Part shown: positions 6,608 to 15,402 of the stretch, piece after piece
How the letters are laid out: each line of letters opens with the position of its first letter
How positions within the stretch are numbered: the stretch's first letter is position 1
DNA from: an uncultured Clostridia bacterium
GTDB taxonomy: Bacteria > Bacillota > Clostridia > Christensenellales > Borkfalkiaceae
DNA: 64,000 nt
Assembly: GCA_947630705.1 (NCBI GenBank)
Contig: CANRIK010000006.1
Location: 19,302-83,301 of the forward strand
Direction of reading: 5' to 3'
Program-made: the position numbers and the translations under genes
Notes under the pieces: model-generated
What the model was told of the DNA's origin: nothing
Database searches by the model: none
What the model saw: only the letters and a program-made list of their open reading frames with translations

Positions 6608-7490
6608 TCTTGCCAAAATACGAGTGACGTCCACCGTGGAGAACGCCTTAAAAAAACTTCGCAAGGCGGAAATCTCCGTCTATGACTGCAAAAAACGCGG
6701 CGCGGACTTTATATTTTGCGTAAAAGACAAAGATATCAAAAAAGTTTTTGCAATTTTCGCAAAGCCGTGTTATAATATCGTCGTAGAGCGCGAAAGCCTT
6801 GCAAAAAGACTTCTTTCGGGCGCCGTTCTGCGAGTTGGGATACTCACGGGAGCCGTGGTTTTTGCGGCGGCGGCCTTTCTTTCGAATTTTTTCATTCTTA
6901 AAATAGAGGTCGAGGGCAGCGGAGCTTATCTTAAAAGCGCGGTATTGCAGATAATCGGCGAAGAGGGCGCCGGCGAGTGGAAACCTTTTTCTTCTCTCGA
7001 CGTGCCCGTCGCCTCGGGAAGAATACTTTCTTTGCCGGGAGTAACGTTCTGCAATATTTCAAAACGCGGCAGTGTGCTGTCTGTGGACGTCGAGGCCGAC
7101 GGGCACGCGAACTACAAGGTCAGCCGCGACAATCTCGTTTCCGACGTCTCCGGAAAAGTGGCGGGTCTTGCGGCGATATGCGGCACGGCGGCAGTTTCGA
7201 CGGGCGACGCGGTATCCGTCGGCGACGTTTTGATTTATGCCGGTACAATGGTCGGCGATAAATTCGAGAGCGGAATAGCGGTGGGTTACGCCGAGATAGA
7301 GTGTAAAAAAACGGCGGAGTACTCCGCTCCCGACGATTCCGAGGAAAGCATAAGGAGGGCCTATGCCTCTCTGCTTTTGGATAAAGACAGAGTAATTTCC
7401 CGAAGCCATTTTATCGAGCCGTCCGAAGACGGCGTGCTCATAATAATGGAAATAAACTATTTGCACAAGATAAGTATCAATCTTACATAG
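6600..7490 (+). CDS. yqfD: Sporulation protein YqfD (SpoIV-type)
   Basis: A 296-residue protein with an N-terminal cytoplasmic domain of about 75 residues, one transmembrane helix (about 78-98, GILTGAVVFAAAAFLSNFFI) and an extracytoplasmic region with a POTRA-like start (KIEVEGSGAYLKSAVLQII). This is the standard YqfD architecture, although it is shorter than the Bacillus protein (about 400 residues). The start is TTG at 6600, preceded by GGGGG at 6 nt and overlapping yqfC. It is a mother-cell sporulation gene in relatives. Confidence 0.85.
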   Translation: MNNLAKIRVTSTVENALKKLRKAEISVYDCKKRGADFIFCVKDKDIKKVFAIFAKPCYNIVVERESLAKRLLSGAVLRVGILTGAVVFAAAAFLSNFFILKIEVEGSGAYLKSAVLQIIGEEGAGEWKPFSSLDVPVASGRILSLPGVTFCNISKRGSVLSVDVEADGHANYKVSRDNLVSDVSGKVAGLAAICGTAAVSTGDAVSVGDVLIYAGTMVGDKFESGIAVGYAEIECKKTAEYSAPDDSEESIRRAYASLLLDKDRVISRSHFIEPSEDGVLIIMEINYLHKISINLT

Positions 7491-7492
7491 AA

Positions 7493-8494
7493 ATGAACGA
7501 AAGCATACGTAAAATTTCGGCGGGAAGCGCGGACAAACTCCAAAGAGTGCTCGGCACTTTCGACGAAAATCTCAATTTGATAATGAGCGAACTTGGCGTC
7601 AGCGTCAGAGTGGACGGAGTGAACGTCATAGTCAGCGGCGTGGAGGATAGGGTCGTTCAGGCGACTTCCGTCTTTGAAAACCTACTCATTCTCTGCGAAA
7701 ACGGCGAAAGCGTGGATAAGGGGCGAGTTTCGTACTGCATAGAGCTTGCCAAAGAGGGCAAGGCCTCCGACATAACAAAGCTCTCCACGGGCGTAGTGGC
7801 TATAACTTCGCGCGGCAAGCCGATAAAGTGTAAGACGGTGGGGCAGAAGAGATATGCGGACGCCATAAAACAGCACTCCGTGGTATTCGGCATAGGTCCG
7901 GCCGGAACGGGCAAGACCTATCTTGCCGTCTGTCTCGCTGTTCAGACGATGAAGCAAAAGCAGGTAGACAAAATAATTCTGACCCGACCGGCAGTGGAGG
8001 CCGGCGAAAAGCTGGGATTTCTTCCGGGCGATCTGCAAACCAAAGTGGACCCCTATCTCCGCCCGTTGTACGACGCGTTGCAGGAGATGCTGGGGCTTGA
8101 AACTTATACAAAACTTATGGAGCGCGGCTCGATAGAGATTGCACCGCTCGCCTACATGCGCGGAAGAACGCTCTCCAACGCCTTTATTATTCTCGACGAA
8201 GCCCAGAACACCACGCGCGAGCAGATGAAAATGTTTTTAACGAGGCTCGGCGACGGCAGTAAAATGGTTATAACCGGCGACGTCACGCAGATAGATTTGC
8301 CGGACGGCAAGAAGAGCGGTCTGGAACACGCCGCTCATGTGCTGGACGGCGTGGAGGGCATTTCCGTAATACGTTTAAACGATAAGGACGTCGTTCGCAA
8401 CCCCTTGGTCATGAGAATTGTGAGGGCTTACGAGGCGGACGGCAAGAGGAGGGAAAAACTTGAAGAGCAAGCTGACAAAGAAAGAGATATTTAA
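7493..8494 (+). CDS. phoH: PhoH-family ATPase
   Basis: A 333-residue PhoH-like protein. An N-terminal KH-like region is followed by the ATPase domain, with Walker A GPAGTGKTYLA at about residue 140 and Walker B FIILDEAQN at about 237. In bacteria, PhoH family members sit beside ybeY and are linked to RNA metabolism. It begins 2 nt after the yqfD stop and its end overlaps the next gene by 35 nt. The order matches Bacillus phoH (yqfE). Confidence 0.92.
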   Translation: MNESIRKISAGSADKLQRVLGTFDENLNLIMSELGVSVRVDGVNVIVSGVEDRVVQATSVFENLLILCENGESVDKGRVSYCIELAKEGKASDITKLSTGVVAITSRGKPIKCKTVGQKRYADAIKQHSVVFGIGPAGTGKTYLAVCLAVQTMKQKQVDKIILTRPAVEAGEKLGFLPGDLQTKVDPYLRPLYDALQEMLGLETYTKLMERGSIEIAPLAYMRGRTLSNAFIILDEAQNTTREQMKMFLTRLGDGSKMVITGDVTQIDLPDGKKSGLEHAAHVLDGVEGISVIRLNDKDVVRNPLVMRIVRAYEADGKRREKLEEQADKERDI

Positions 8495-9917
8495 GAGCGT
8501 GTTGAGCTTTTTCTTCGGCATGGTCATATTCGGAGCGGTGCTGTTTGCGACCCTTACTTTCACCCAGAAAGGCAATATTTTCGCCTATATAGGTCAGAAC
8601 GTCAGCAATATAGTCACCGTGGCCGTAACAATAGCCGCCATGTCCGCGATAACTTTCACCTATTTCTGGTTCGAGAACAAGTCCGTCTTGTCAAAGTGTT
8701 CGCGCATATTCGAAATCTTCATTTTATTCAGTATTTCAGCGGTAATTTCCGCGGCGGTCGGCATATACGTTCATCCGGTCGCTCGCCCGGGAAGTTTCGT
8801 CGCAATGATGCTTATAATGCTTTTCAGACGTCGCGACGCAATATTTTTGAATACCATTTACGCGATAATGATGCTGGTAATCGACAGATACGCCAACAGC
8901 GCTCTTTTAGACATGGTATATGTCAGCTATGCCGGATTTTTATCGACGTTCTGTTCGGGCATAGTTGCGATTTTCCTCTTCAAAAACATTAAGACGAGAA
9001 TAGGCAGCGTTCTCGCGGCGTTCACCCTGCTTTTGCCGGTGCTCATAATAAATGCCGCGATACTTCTGCCGAATACGACAGAGCTCACTTATTTCTACAT
9101 TCTTACTGACTACCTTCTTTACAGCGTGCTCGATTGTCTCTTCTCCGTGCTTCTGTTCTTCCTGCTCCTTCCGATATTCGAAGTGATATTCAAGCACCTT
9201 ACGCCCTTCCGTCTGCGCGAGCTCACCAGCGAAAACGCCAAAATCATAAAATTGCTCAAAACCAACGCGCTCGGCACGTACAATCACTCGGTGGTAGTGG
9301 CACAGCTTGCGGAGTCATGCGCCGCGGCGATAGGCGAGGACCCCGAGCTGGCGAGGGCGGCCGGATATTATCACGACGTCGGCAAGATCAAAAATCCCGA
9401 AATGTTCTCCGAAAATCAGGGCGATATCAACATACATCAACAGCTCACCCCCGAACTTTCGGTGGATATAATTCGTTCGCACACCCGCGACGGAGCAAAA
9501 CTTATCAAGAAGAACCATCTGCCCGATTTCCTCGCCGACGTTGCGGTAGAGCATCACGGCACTCTCCCCATAAAATATTTCTATGCGAAGGCCCTTAAAA
9601 TGAGCGACGGCGAACTCCGCATGGGCAGTTATTCCTATAACGGTCCCACGCCCACCACGAAGATAGCGGCGATAATAATGATAGCCGACGCTTCCGAGGC
9701 GGCCACGCGTTCGCTCTCCGACCGCTCTCCCGAGAACGTCGAGGCGCTCGTTAAGAGCCTGATAGAGGAGAGAATGAACCTCGACCAGTTTGCCGACTGC
9801 GACATAACCATGCGCGAACTCTCCATAATCGCCATGACCGTCGTGACGCAGCTCACGGGAGTATATCATTCGAGGGTTCAATATCCGAAGCTCACGGTAT
9901 CCAACAAAAAGAGATGA
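8460..9917 (+). CDS. pgpH: 7TM-HD cyclic-di-AMP phosphodiesterase, PgpH/YqfF-like
   Basis: A 485-residue membrane protein with about seven transmembrane helices in residues 10-245, then a cytoplasmic HD domain containing NHSVVVAQLAESCA, the HD doublet YYHDVGKIKNPEMF and VEHHGT. PgpH enzymes hydrolyse c-di-AMP to pApA. Bacillus PgpH has an extra extracellular 7TMR-HDED domain of about 250 residues before the helices; this protein is too short to hold it. The TTG start follows GAGGAGGG by 6 nt and overlaps phoH. The conserved position before ybeY supports the call. Confidence 0.82.
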   Translation: MKSKLTKKEIFKSVLSFFFGMVIFGAVLFATLTFTQKGNIFAYIGQNVSNIVTVAVTIAAMSAITFTYFWFENKSVLSKCSRIFEIFILFSISAVISAAVGIYVHPVARPGSFVAMMLIMLFRRRDAIFLNTIYAIMMLVIDRYANSALLDMVYVSYAGFLSTFCSGIVAIFLFKNIKTRIGSVLAAFTLLLPVLIINAAILLPNTTELTYFYILTDYLLYSVLDCLFSVLLFFLLLPIFEVIFKHLTPFRLRELTSENAKIIKLLKTNALGTYNHSVVVAQLAESCAAAIGEDPELARAAGYYHDVGKIKNPEMFSENQGDINIHQQLTPELSVDIIRSHTRDGAKLIKKNHLPDFLADVAVEHHGTLPIKYFYAKALKMSDGELRMGSYSYNGPTPTTKIAAIIMIADASEAATRSLSDRSPENVEALVKSLIEERMNLDQFADCDITMRELSIIAMTVVTQLTGVYHSRVQYPKLTVSNKKR

Positions 9918-9981
9918 TTTTACGGCTCTGAACATCGCTTGAAGCCCAAGTATTTCGGGCTTTTGAAGCGCGAGGTGCAAA

Positions 9982-10449
9982 GTGTTGAAAATAGAATGTG
10001 AAGAACTTGATTTTGCCGCGCTTGCCGCGGCGTTCGACGGCGAATACAGCGCCGATTGCGACCTCTCCTGTGAGGTCGTAATTGTTGATGAAAATGAAAT
10101 CCGTCGGCTCAATTCGGAGATAAGAAAAATCGATAAAGTCACAGACGTGTTGAGTTTTCCGTCGCTCGAAGGTATTCGCGGAGTTCGTTTGGAGCATAAG
10201 GATTACCTCGACGAAATAGACGAAAACGGGGCTCTCTTTATAGGAAGTATAGCCGTTTGCGAAGCCCGTGCGAGAGAGCAGGCGAGCGAGTACGGACATT
10301 CCTATGCGCGCGAGCTCAACTATCTCGTCACGCACGGCGTTTTCCACCTTTTGGGATACGACCATATGACGGACGAGGATAAGCGCGAAATGCGCCTTCG
10401 CGAAGAGCGCGTGCTCCAAAAGATAAATCTTTCGAGGGACGGACAATGA
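9982..10449 (+). CDS. ybeY: Endoribonuclease YbeY (rRNA maturation factor)
   Basis: A 155-residue UPF0054 metalloprotein with the zinc motif HGVFHLLGYDHM (HxxxHxxxxxH). YbeY takes part in 16S rRNA 3' maturation and 70S quality control. The ORF begins at GTG 9982; a TTG one codon later is better spaced from GAGGTG. It overlaps era by ATGA. In Bacillus dgkA and cdd normally stand between ybeY and era; they are absent here. Confidence 0.93.
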   Translation: MLKIECEELDFAALAAAFDGEYSADCDLSCEVVIVDENEIRRLNSEIRKIDKVTDVLSFPSLEGIRGVRLEHKDYLDEIDENGALFIGSIAVCEARAREQASEYGHSYARELNYLVTHGVFHLLGYDHMTDEDKREMRLREERVLQKINLSRDGQ

Positions 10450-11324
10450 GAAGCGGAATAATAGCCGTCATAGGCAGAGCCAACGCCGGGAAATCCACCC
10501 TCGTAAACGTGCTCGTGGGCGAAAAGGTGGCGATAGTTTCGCCAAAGCCCCAGACCACGCGCAACTCGATAATGGGCGTGCTAACAAAGCCCGATTATCA
10601 GCTCGTGTTCGTCGATACTCCGGGCATCTATAAAAGTTCGAACAAGCTCTCCGACATAATGATGAAGACGGCCGAGGACGCCGCAAAAGACGTCGATTTC
10701 ATACTCTTCGTCCACGACGGACACGGCGGACTGTCCGACAGGGATATCTCCATAATGAAAAAATACGTCGGGGGCGGTATTCCCTCGGCGATAGCCTATA
10801 CGAAAATAGACATAATGCCCAAGGACCGCATAGCTCCCGACATTCAAAAGCTCTGCGAAAACGGCGTTGACGTCGATGTCTTTCCCGTCTCCGCAAGGAA
10901 GGGCACAAACATGGCGAATCTCGAAAAATTTCTCGCACAAAGCATGCCGGAGGGCGATAAAATAATAGCCGACGACATTGTGTCCGACCGCAGCGAGAAG
11001 TTCATGATTGCCGAGATTATGCGCGAGAAGATACTTCTCAAATTCGACGACGAGGTGCCCCACGGCATAGCCGTGATAGTCAACAGATTCGAGCGCGGCG
11101 AAAACGGAGTGTACGATATAAATCTCGATATCGTATGCGACAAGCCCAACCATAAATCCATTCTCATAGGCAGGGGCGGAGCGGCAATAAAAGAGGTTTC
11201 TTCCTTTGCGCGAAAGAGCATGGAAAGTTTCCTCGGCGCAAAGGTCTTTCTCACCACCTACGTGCGCGTGGAGGAGGGTTGGAGAGACAAAATGGGTCTT
11301 ATTAAAGACATGGTGATTTTGTAG
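10446..11324 (+). CDS. era: GTPase Era
   Basis: A 292-residue GTPase. G1 is GRANAGKSTLVN, G2 is KPQTTRNSIMG, G3 is FVDTPGIYK and G4 is YTKID. A C-terminal KH domain contains KSILIGRGGAAIKEV, followed by EGWRDKMGLIKDM. Era binds 16S rRNA near its 3' end and assists small-subunit assembly, in keeping with the adjacent ybeY. Length and motifs are typical. Confidence 0.96.
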   Translation: MRSGIIAVIGRANAGKSTLVNVLVGEKVAIVSPKPQTTRNSIMGVLTKPDYQLVFVDTPGIYKSSNKLSDIMMKTAEDAAKDVDFILFVHDGHGGLSDRDISIMKKYVGGGIPSAIAYTKIDIMPKDRIAPDIQKLCENGVDVDVFPVSARKGTNMANLEKFLAQSMPEGDKIIADDIVSDRSEKFMIAEIMREKILLKFDDEVPHGIAVIVNRFERGENGVYDINLDIVCDKPNHKSILIGRGGAAIKEVSSFARKSMESFLGAKVFLTTYVRVEEGWRDKMGLIKDMVIL

Positions 11325-11462
11325 AGCGCCGCTTCGCCGAACATGGATTTTGTTTTTTCGTGACTGTCAGAGAGGCGCTTTTTGCATAACGGGGTTCGGA
11401 ATCGAAGTCCTGTAAACATAAATCTTCGTTTTATACGCATACTTTTACAGAAGGGGGTGCGT

Positions 11463-11567
11463 ATGAAAAAGGACAGGGACGCGGCTGAACTCGCTTGGAA
11501 AATGTTCGAAAAGACGGGCAGTGTCAGCTACTATATGCTCTACAAAAAACTCAACGGCGAAAATTGA
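11463..11567 (+). CDS. yqzL: YqzL-family mini-protein
   Basis: A 34-residue protein, AAELAWKMFEKTGSVSYYML followed by YKKLNGEN. It matches the YqzL family, in which a small W-x-x-F-x-x-TG-x-(I/V)-x-x-Y-x-L(Y/F)K protein sits between era and recO. The ATG at 11463 is preceded by GGGGG; the ORF track extends it upstream without support. Its function is unknown. The position between era and recO is the strongest evidence. Confidence 0.7.
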   Translation: MKKDRDAAELAWKMFEKTGSVSYYMLYKKLNGEN

Positions 11568-11593
11568 GTTTTTCGGCTGTATAAAGGTACTTA

Positions 11594-12343
11594 ATGGAAC
11601 AAAAGGTAAACGCCCTTATGCTTCGGGCGGCAGATTACAAAGAGAACGATAAAATTCTTACTCTCCTTACCGCCGAGCTCGGTAAAATCACCGTCGGCAT
11701 AAGGGGAGTTAAAAAGGCTGGGGCAAAGCTCAAATTTGCCGTACAGCCTTTTTGTTTTGCCGAATACATGCTCGTGAAGCGCGGCGATAAATACACGGTG
11801 ACGGGCTGTTCCGAGACGGAGAGTTTCTACGATTTGCGCACAGATATAATGAAATTTTACGCGGCGAGCGCGGCGGCGGAGGCCGCTCTTGCGCTAACGT
11901 ACGAGGGGGACGAGTGCCGAGAGATTTTCCGCGCTCTGATAGACGCCTACACCGAAATGTGCTCCGGTAACGAATGTTCGGCTCTCATTCGCTTCCTCGT
12001 CTGCGCCCTCGGCGGATCGGGATATGCCCTTTCGGCGGAGCACTGCCCGCGTTGCGGCAAAGATTTGCTCTTGTCCGATAGCCTCCGATTCGACATGCCC
12101 TCGGGCGCGTTTTCGTGCTCTTCGTGCGGCGACGGTTTGGGCGCGAGCCGCGTCACGTTGAACGTCATAAGGAGAGCGCAGGGCAAATCGTTCCGACCTG
12201 ACCTTATAACCGCCGACGGCATGAAGCGGGCTCTTCGGCTGTTGCGCGAATATTTTTCATACAAGACCGACGGCAGGCTGAACGCTCTCGAAGAGTACAT
12301 ACGCCTTTTTTCCGCCTCGACCGATGGGCAGACGGCTCAATAA
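11594..12343 (+). CDS. recO: DNA repair protein RecO
   Basis: A 249-residue RecO. The N-terminal OB fold (residues 1-80) includes GIRGVKKAGAKLKFAVQPF. A helical domain carries a four-cysteine zinc site, CPRCG at about 153 and CSSCG at about 177, as in Gram-positive RecO. RecO anneals SSB-coated strands and loads RecA with RecR. AAAGG precedes the ATG. It ends the yqf-era-recO run. Confidence 0.93.
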   Translation: MEQKVNALMLRAADYKENDKILTLLTAELGKITVGIRGVKKAGAKLKFAVQPFCFAEYMLVKRGDKYTVTGCSETESFYDLRTDIMKFYAASAAAEAALALTYEGDECREIFRALIDAYTEMCSGNECSALIRFLVCALGGSGYALSAEHCPRCGKDLLLSDSLRFDMPSGAFSCSSCGDGLGASRVTLNVIRRAQGKSFRPDLITADGMKRALRLLREYFSYKTDGRLNALEEYIRLFSASTDGQTAQ

Positions 12344-12368
12344 TTTTTGCGTAAAGCGCTTTAAACGC

Positions 12369-12397
12369 TTGCCAATTTCCTACGTTTATATTACAAT
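12369..12397 (+). promoter_or_regulatory. Promoter of ppdK
   Basis: TTGCCA, a 17-nt spacer and TACAAT, with the start site expected near 12404 and a 37-nt leader carrying GGAGG 9 nt before the ATG. Confidence 0.6.
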
Positions 12398-12440
12398 AAT
12401 ATAGTTGATAAAAAAGTATTTTCTATGGAGGAATTTTTCA

Positions 12441-15086
12441 ATGGCAAAAAAGTATTGCTACCTTTTTACCGAAGGTAATGCAAACATGCGCGAGCTTTTG
12501 GGCGGCAAGGGCGCGAACCTCGCCGAGATGACCAATATCGGGCTTCCCGTACCGCAGGGCTTTACCATAAGCACCGAGGCTTGCACACAGTACTATGAGG
12601 ACGGACGCAAAATCAACGAGGGTATTCAGAAAGAGATCCTCGAATATATCGATAAAATGGAAAAAATCACCGGCAAGAAGTTCGGCGACAAAGAGAATCC
12701 CCTTCTCGTGTCCGTACGTTCCGGCGCGCGCGCTTCCATGCCCGGCATGATGGATACGATTCTCAACCTCGGCTTGAACGAAGAGGTCGTTGAAGTCCTC
12801 GCCGCAAAATCCGGCAATCCCCGTTGGGCTTACGACTGCTATCGCAGATTCATTCAGATGTTCTCCGACGTCGTTATGGAAGTCGGCAAGAAATACTTCG
12901 AAAAACTCATAGACGAAATGAAGGCGAAGAAGGGCGTCACCCAAGACGTCGAGCTCGACGCGGACGACCTCAAAGCTCTTGCCAATCAGTTCAAGGCGGA
13001 ATACAAAAAACAGCTCGGAACGGATTTCCCTTCCGATCCCAAGGTACAGCTCTTCGAGGCCATAAAAGCTGTGTTCCGTTCGTGGGACAACCCCAGAGCC
13101 AACGTTTACAGAATGGACCACGACATTCCTTACAGCTGGGGCACTGCCGTGAACGTTCAGATGATGGCGTTCGGCAACATGGGCGACAACTGCGGCACGG
13201 GCGTTGCGTTCACTCGTAATCCGGCGACGGGCGAAAAGGGACTCATGGGCGAATTTCTGACCAATGCGCAGGGCGAGGACGTTGTCGCCGGCGTAAGAAC
13301 TCCCATGCCCATAGAGCAGATGAAGAAGGTATTCCCCGACGTATACAACCAGTTTCAGGAAGTCTGCAAAATACTCGAAAATCATTACCGCGACATGCAG
13401 GATATGGAGTTCACCGTAGAGAACGAGAAACTTTACATGCTGCAAACGCGTAACGGCAAGCGCACCGCCGCCGCCGCAATAAAGATTGCCTGCGACCTCA
13501 TCGATGAAGGCATGATCACCGAAAAGGAAGCGCTCATGCAGATAGACGCCAAGTCTCTCGACATGTTGCTTCATCCCCAATTCGACCCCAAGGCCCTTAA
13601 AAACGCAGACAAAAACAACGTTGTCGGCAAGGGCATAGCCGCCTCTCCCGGCGCGGCCGCCGGAACCATAGTGTTCACTGCGGAGGACGCCGTAAAAGAG
13701 GGCAAGAAAGGCAAGAAAGTAGTTCTCGTACGCCTTGAAACCTCCCCCGAAGATATCGAGGGCATGAAGTACTCGCAGGGTATTCTCACCGTTCGCGGCG
13801 GTCAGACTTCGCACGCCGCCGTCGTAGCTCGCGGAATGGGCACCTGCTGCGTATCCGGTTGCGGCGACATTAAGATGGACGAAGAAAACAAGAAATTCAC
13901 CCTCGCCGGCAAGGTATTCAAAGAGGGAGACGGAATCTCACTCGACGGTTCCACCGGAAATATTTACGACTGCGTTATTCCCACCGTGCCGGCAGATCCC
14001 AACTCCGGCTATTTCGGCAGAATAATGTCGCTCGCCGACAAGTACAAGGCCCTTAAAGTAAGAACCAACGCCGATACTCCCACCGATGCAAGACAGGCAA
14101 TGGCGTTCGGCGCGCAGGGCATAGGCCTTTGCCGTACGGAACATATGTTCTTCGATCCGGCGAGAATAGGCGCATTCCGCGAAATGATTTGCGCGGATAC
14201 GGTAGAAGAGAGAGAAGCCGCTCTCGCGAAGATCGAGCCTATGCAGCAGGCCGACTTCGAAGGCCTCATGGAGGCTCTCGAAGGCCAGCCCGTCACTATC
14301 CGTTTCCTCGATCCCCCTCTTCATGAGTTTGTTCCCACCGCAGAGGAGGACATAGAGGCTCTTGCAAAGGCGCAGAAGAAGAGCGTAGCTCAAATCAAGC
14401 AGATAATCTCCGACTTGCACGAATTCAACCCTATGATGGGTCACAGAGGCTGCCGTCTTACGGTAACATATCCCGAAATTGCCGTTATGCAGACGAACGC
14501 CGTCATAAAGGCCGCAATCAACGTGCAGAAGAAACATAAGAATTGGAAGGTCGTTCCCGAAATCATGATTCCTCTTACGGGCGAAGTCAAGGAAATGGCT
14601 TTCGTAAAGAAAATAGTCGTCAAGACCGCCGACGAAATAATAAAGGCGTCCGGAGTAGACCTTCACTACGAAGTCGGAACCATGATAGAAATTCCCCGTG
14701 CGGCGCTCACCGCCGACGAAATCGCCAAGGAAGCGGAGTTCTTCTGCTTCGGCACAAACGATCTGACCCAGATGACCTTCGGTTTCTCGCGTGACGACGC
14801 CGGCAAGTTCCTGCCCTCTTACTACGCCAACAAGATTTACGAGAGCGATCCCTTCGCGCGCCTCGACACGACGGGCGTAGGCAAGCTCATGGACATGGCT
14901 GTAACTCTCGGCAAGTCCGTAAGGCCGGAGCTCCACGTAGGTATCTGCGGCGAACACGGCGGCGATCCTTCGTCGATAGAGTTCTGCCACAACATAGGAT
15001 TGAATTACGTATCCTGCTCGCCCTATCGCGTGCCCATCGCGCGTCTTGCCGCGGCGCAGGCCAACATAAAGAATCCGAGAAAGTAA
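12441..15086 (+). CDS. ppdK: Pyruvate, phosphate dikinase
   Basis: An 881-residue PPDK, interconverting pyruvate + ATP + Pi and PEP + AMP + PPi. The ATP-grasp domain is at about 1-340. The swivelling phosphohistidine domain contains GGQTSHAAVVARGMG, with the catalytic His after TS. The PEP/pyruvate barrel follows at about 520-875, with GLCRTEHMFF and the active-site CGEHGGDP near the end. Length is normal. The start MAKKYCYLF follows GGAGG; the ORF track start 12 codons upstream has no ribosome site. No PPDK regulatory kinase/phosphorylase gene (the ppsR type, often near recO in relatives) is present beside it. Confidence 0.97.
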   Translation: MAKKYCYLFTEGNANMRELLGGKGANLAEMTNIGLPVPQGFTISTEACTQYYEDGRKINEGIQKEILEYIDKMEKITGKKFGDKENPLLVSVRSGARASMPGMMDTILNLGLNEEVVEVLAAKSGNPRWAYDCYRRFIQMFSDVVMEVGKKYFEKLIDEMKAKKGVTQDVELDADDLKALANQFKAEYKKQLGTDFPSDPKVQLFEAIKAVFRSWDNPRANVYRMDHDIPYSWGTAVNVQMMAFGNMGDNCGTGVAFTRNPATGEKGLMGEFLTNAQGEDVVAGVRTPMPIEQMKKVFPDVYNQFQEVCKILENHYRDMQDMEFTVENEKLYMLQTRNGKRTAAAAIKIACDLIDEGMITEKEALMQIDAKSLDMLLHPQFDPKALKNADKNNVVGKGIAASPGAAAGTIVFTAEDAVKEGKKGKKVVLVRLETSPEDIEGMKYSQGILTVRGGQTSHAAVVARGMGTCCVSGCGDIKMDEENKKFTLAGKVFKEGDGISLDGSTGNIYDCVIPTVPADPNSGYFGRIMSLADKYKALKVRTNADTPTDARQAMAFGAQGIGLCRTEHMFFDPARIGAFREMICADTVEEREAALAKIEPMQQADFEGLMEALEGQPVTIRFLDPPLHEFVPTAEEDIEALAKAQKKSVAQIKQIISDLHEFNPMMGHRGCRLTVTYPEIAVMQTNAVIKAAINVQKKHKNWKVVPEIMIPLTGEVKEMAFVKKIVVKTADEIIKASGVDLHYEVGTMIEIPRAALTADEIAKEAEFFCFGTNDLTQMTFGFSRDDAGKFLPSYYANKIYESDPFARLDTTGVGKLMDMAVTLGKSVRPELHVGICGEHGGDPSSIEFCHNIGLNYVSCSPYRVPIARLAAAQANIKNPRK

Positions 15087-15100
15087 AAAGTACTATTTTT

Positions 15101-15138
15101 GCGGCGACGCGTGGAAAACGCGTCGCCGCCGATTTTTT
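15101..15138 (+). terminator. Terminator of ppdK
   Basis: A 12-bp stem GCGGCGACGCGT / ACGCGTCGCCGC with a GGAAA loop, followed by CGATTTTTTT. The 260-nt spacer to 15402 holds no gene. A weak promoter-like TTGATT-17 nt-TAAATT at 15254-15282 could serve the next gene. Confidence 0.9.
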
Positions 15139-15402
15139 TCAAAGAAAAAGCAGACGACATATAACTGCGCAAGTATGCAAGTCTGAAAAAAACGCGTTAA
15201 AATTTTTGCCGACGGGTTTTTGTCGCTCGCACCGCGCAATTATTCCAAAACGCTTGATTTCTGCGCCGATATATGCTAAATTAATTATGTATAGATTTGA
15301 ATGCATGCTTTCAAACGCTTATTTTAATTTCGGCATTGCCGTATAGAGCAAGCCGCCGATGTATAAGATATATATTAACCGCAATTTTTACGGAGGAAAC
15401 AT

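Noticed and set aside
12438-13814. 458-codon minus-strand ORF opposite ppdK
   Set aside because: It is a shadow of the highly biased ppdK coding sequence; no promoter or ribosome site.
13938-14990. 350-codon minus-strand ORF opposite the end of ppdK
   Set aside because: Antisense shadow with no recognisable domain.
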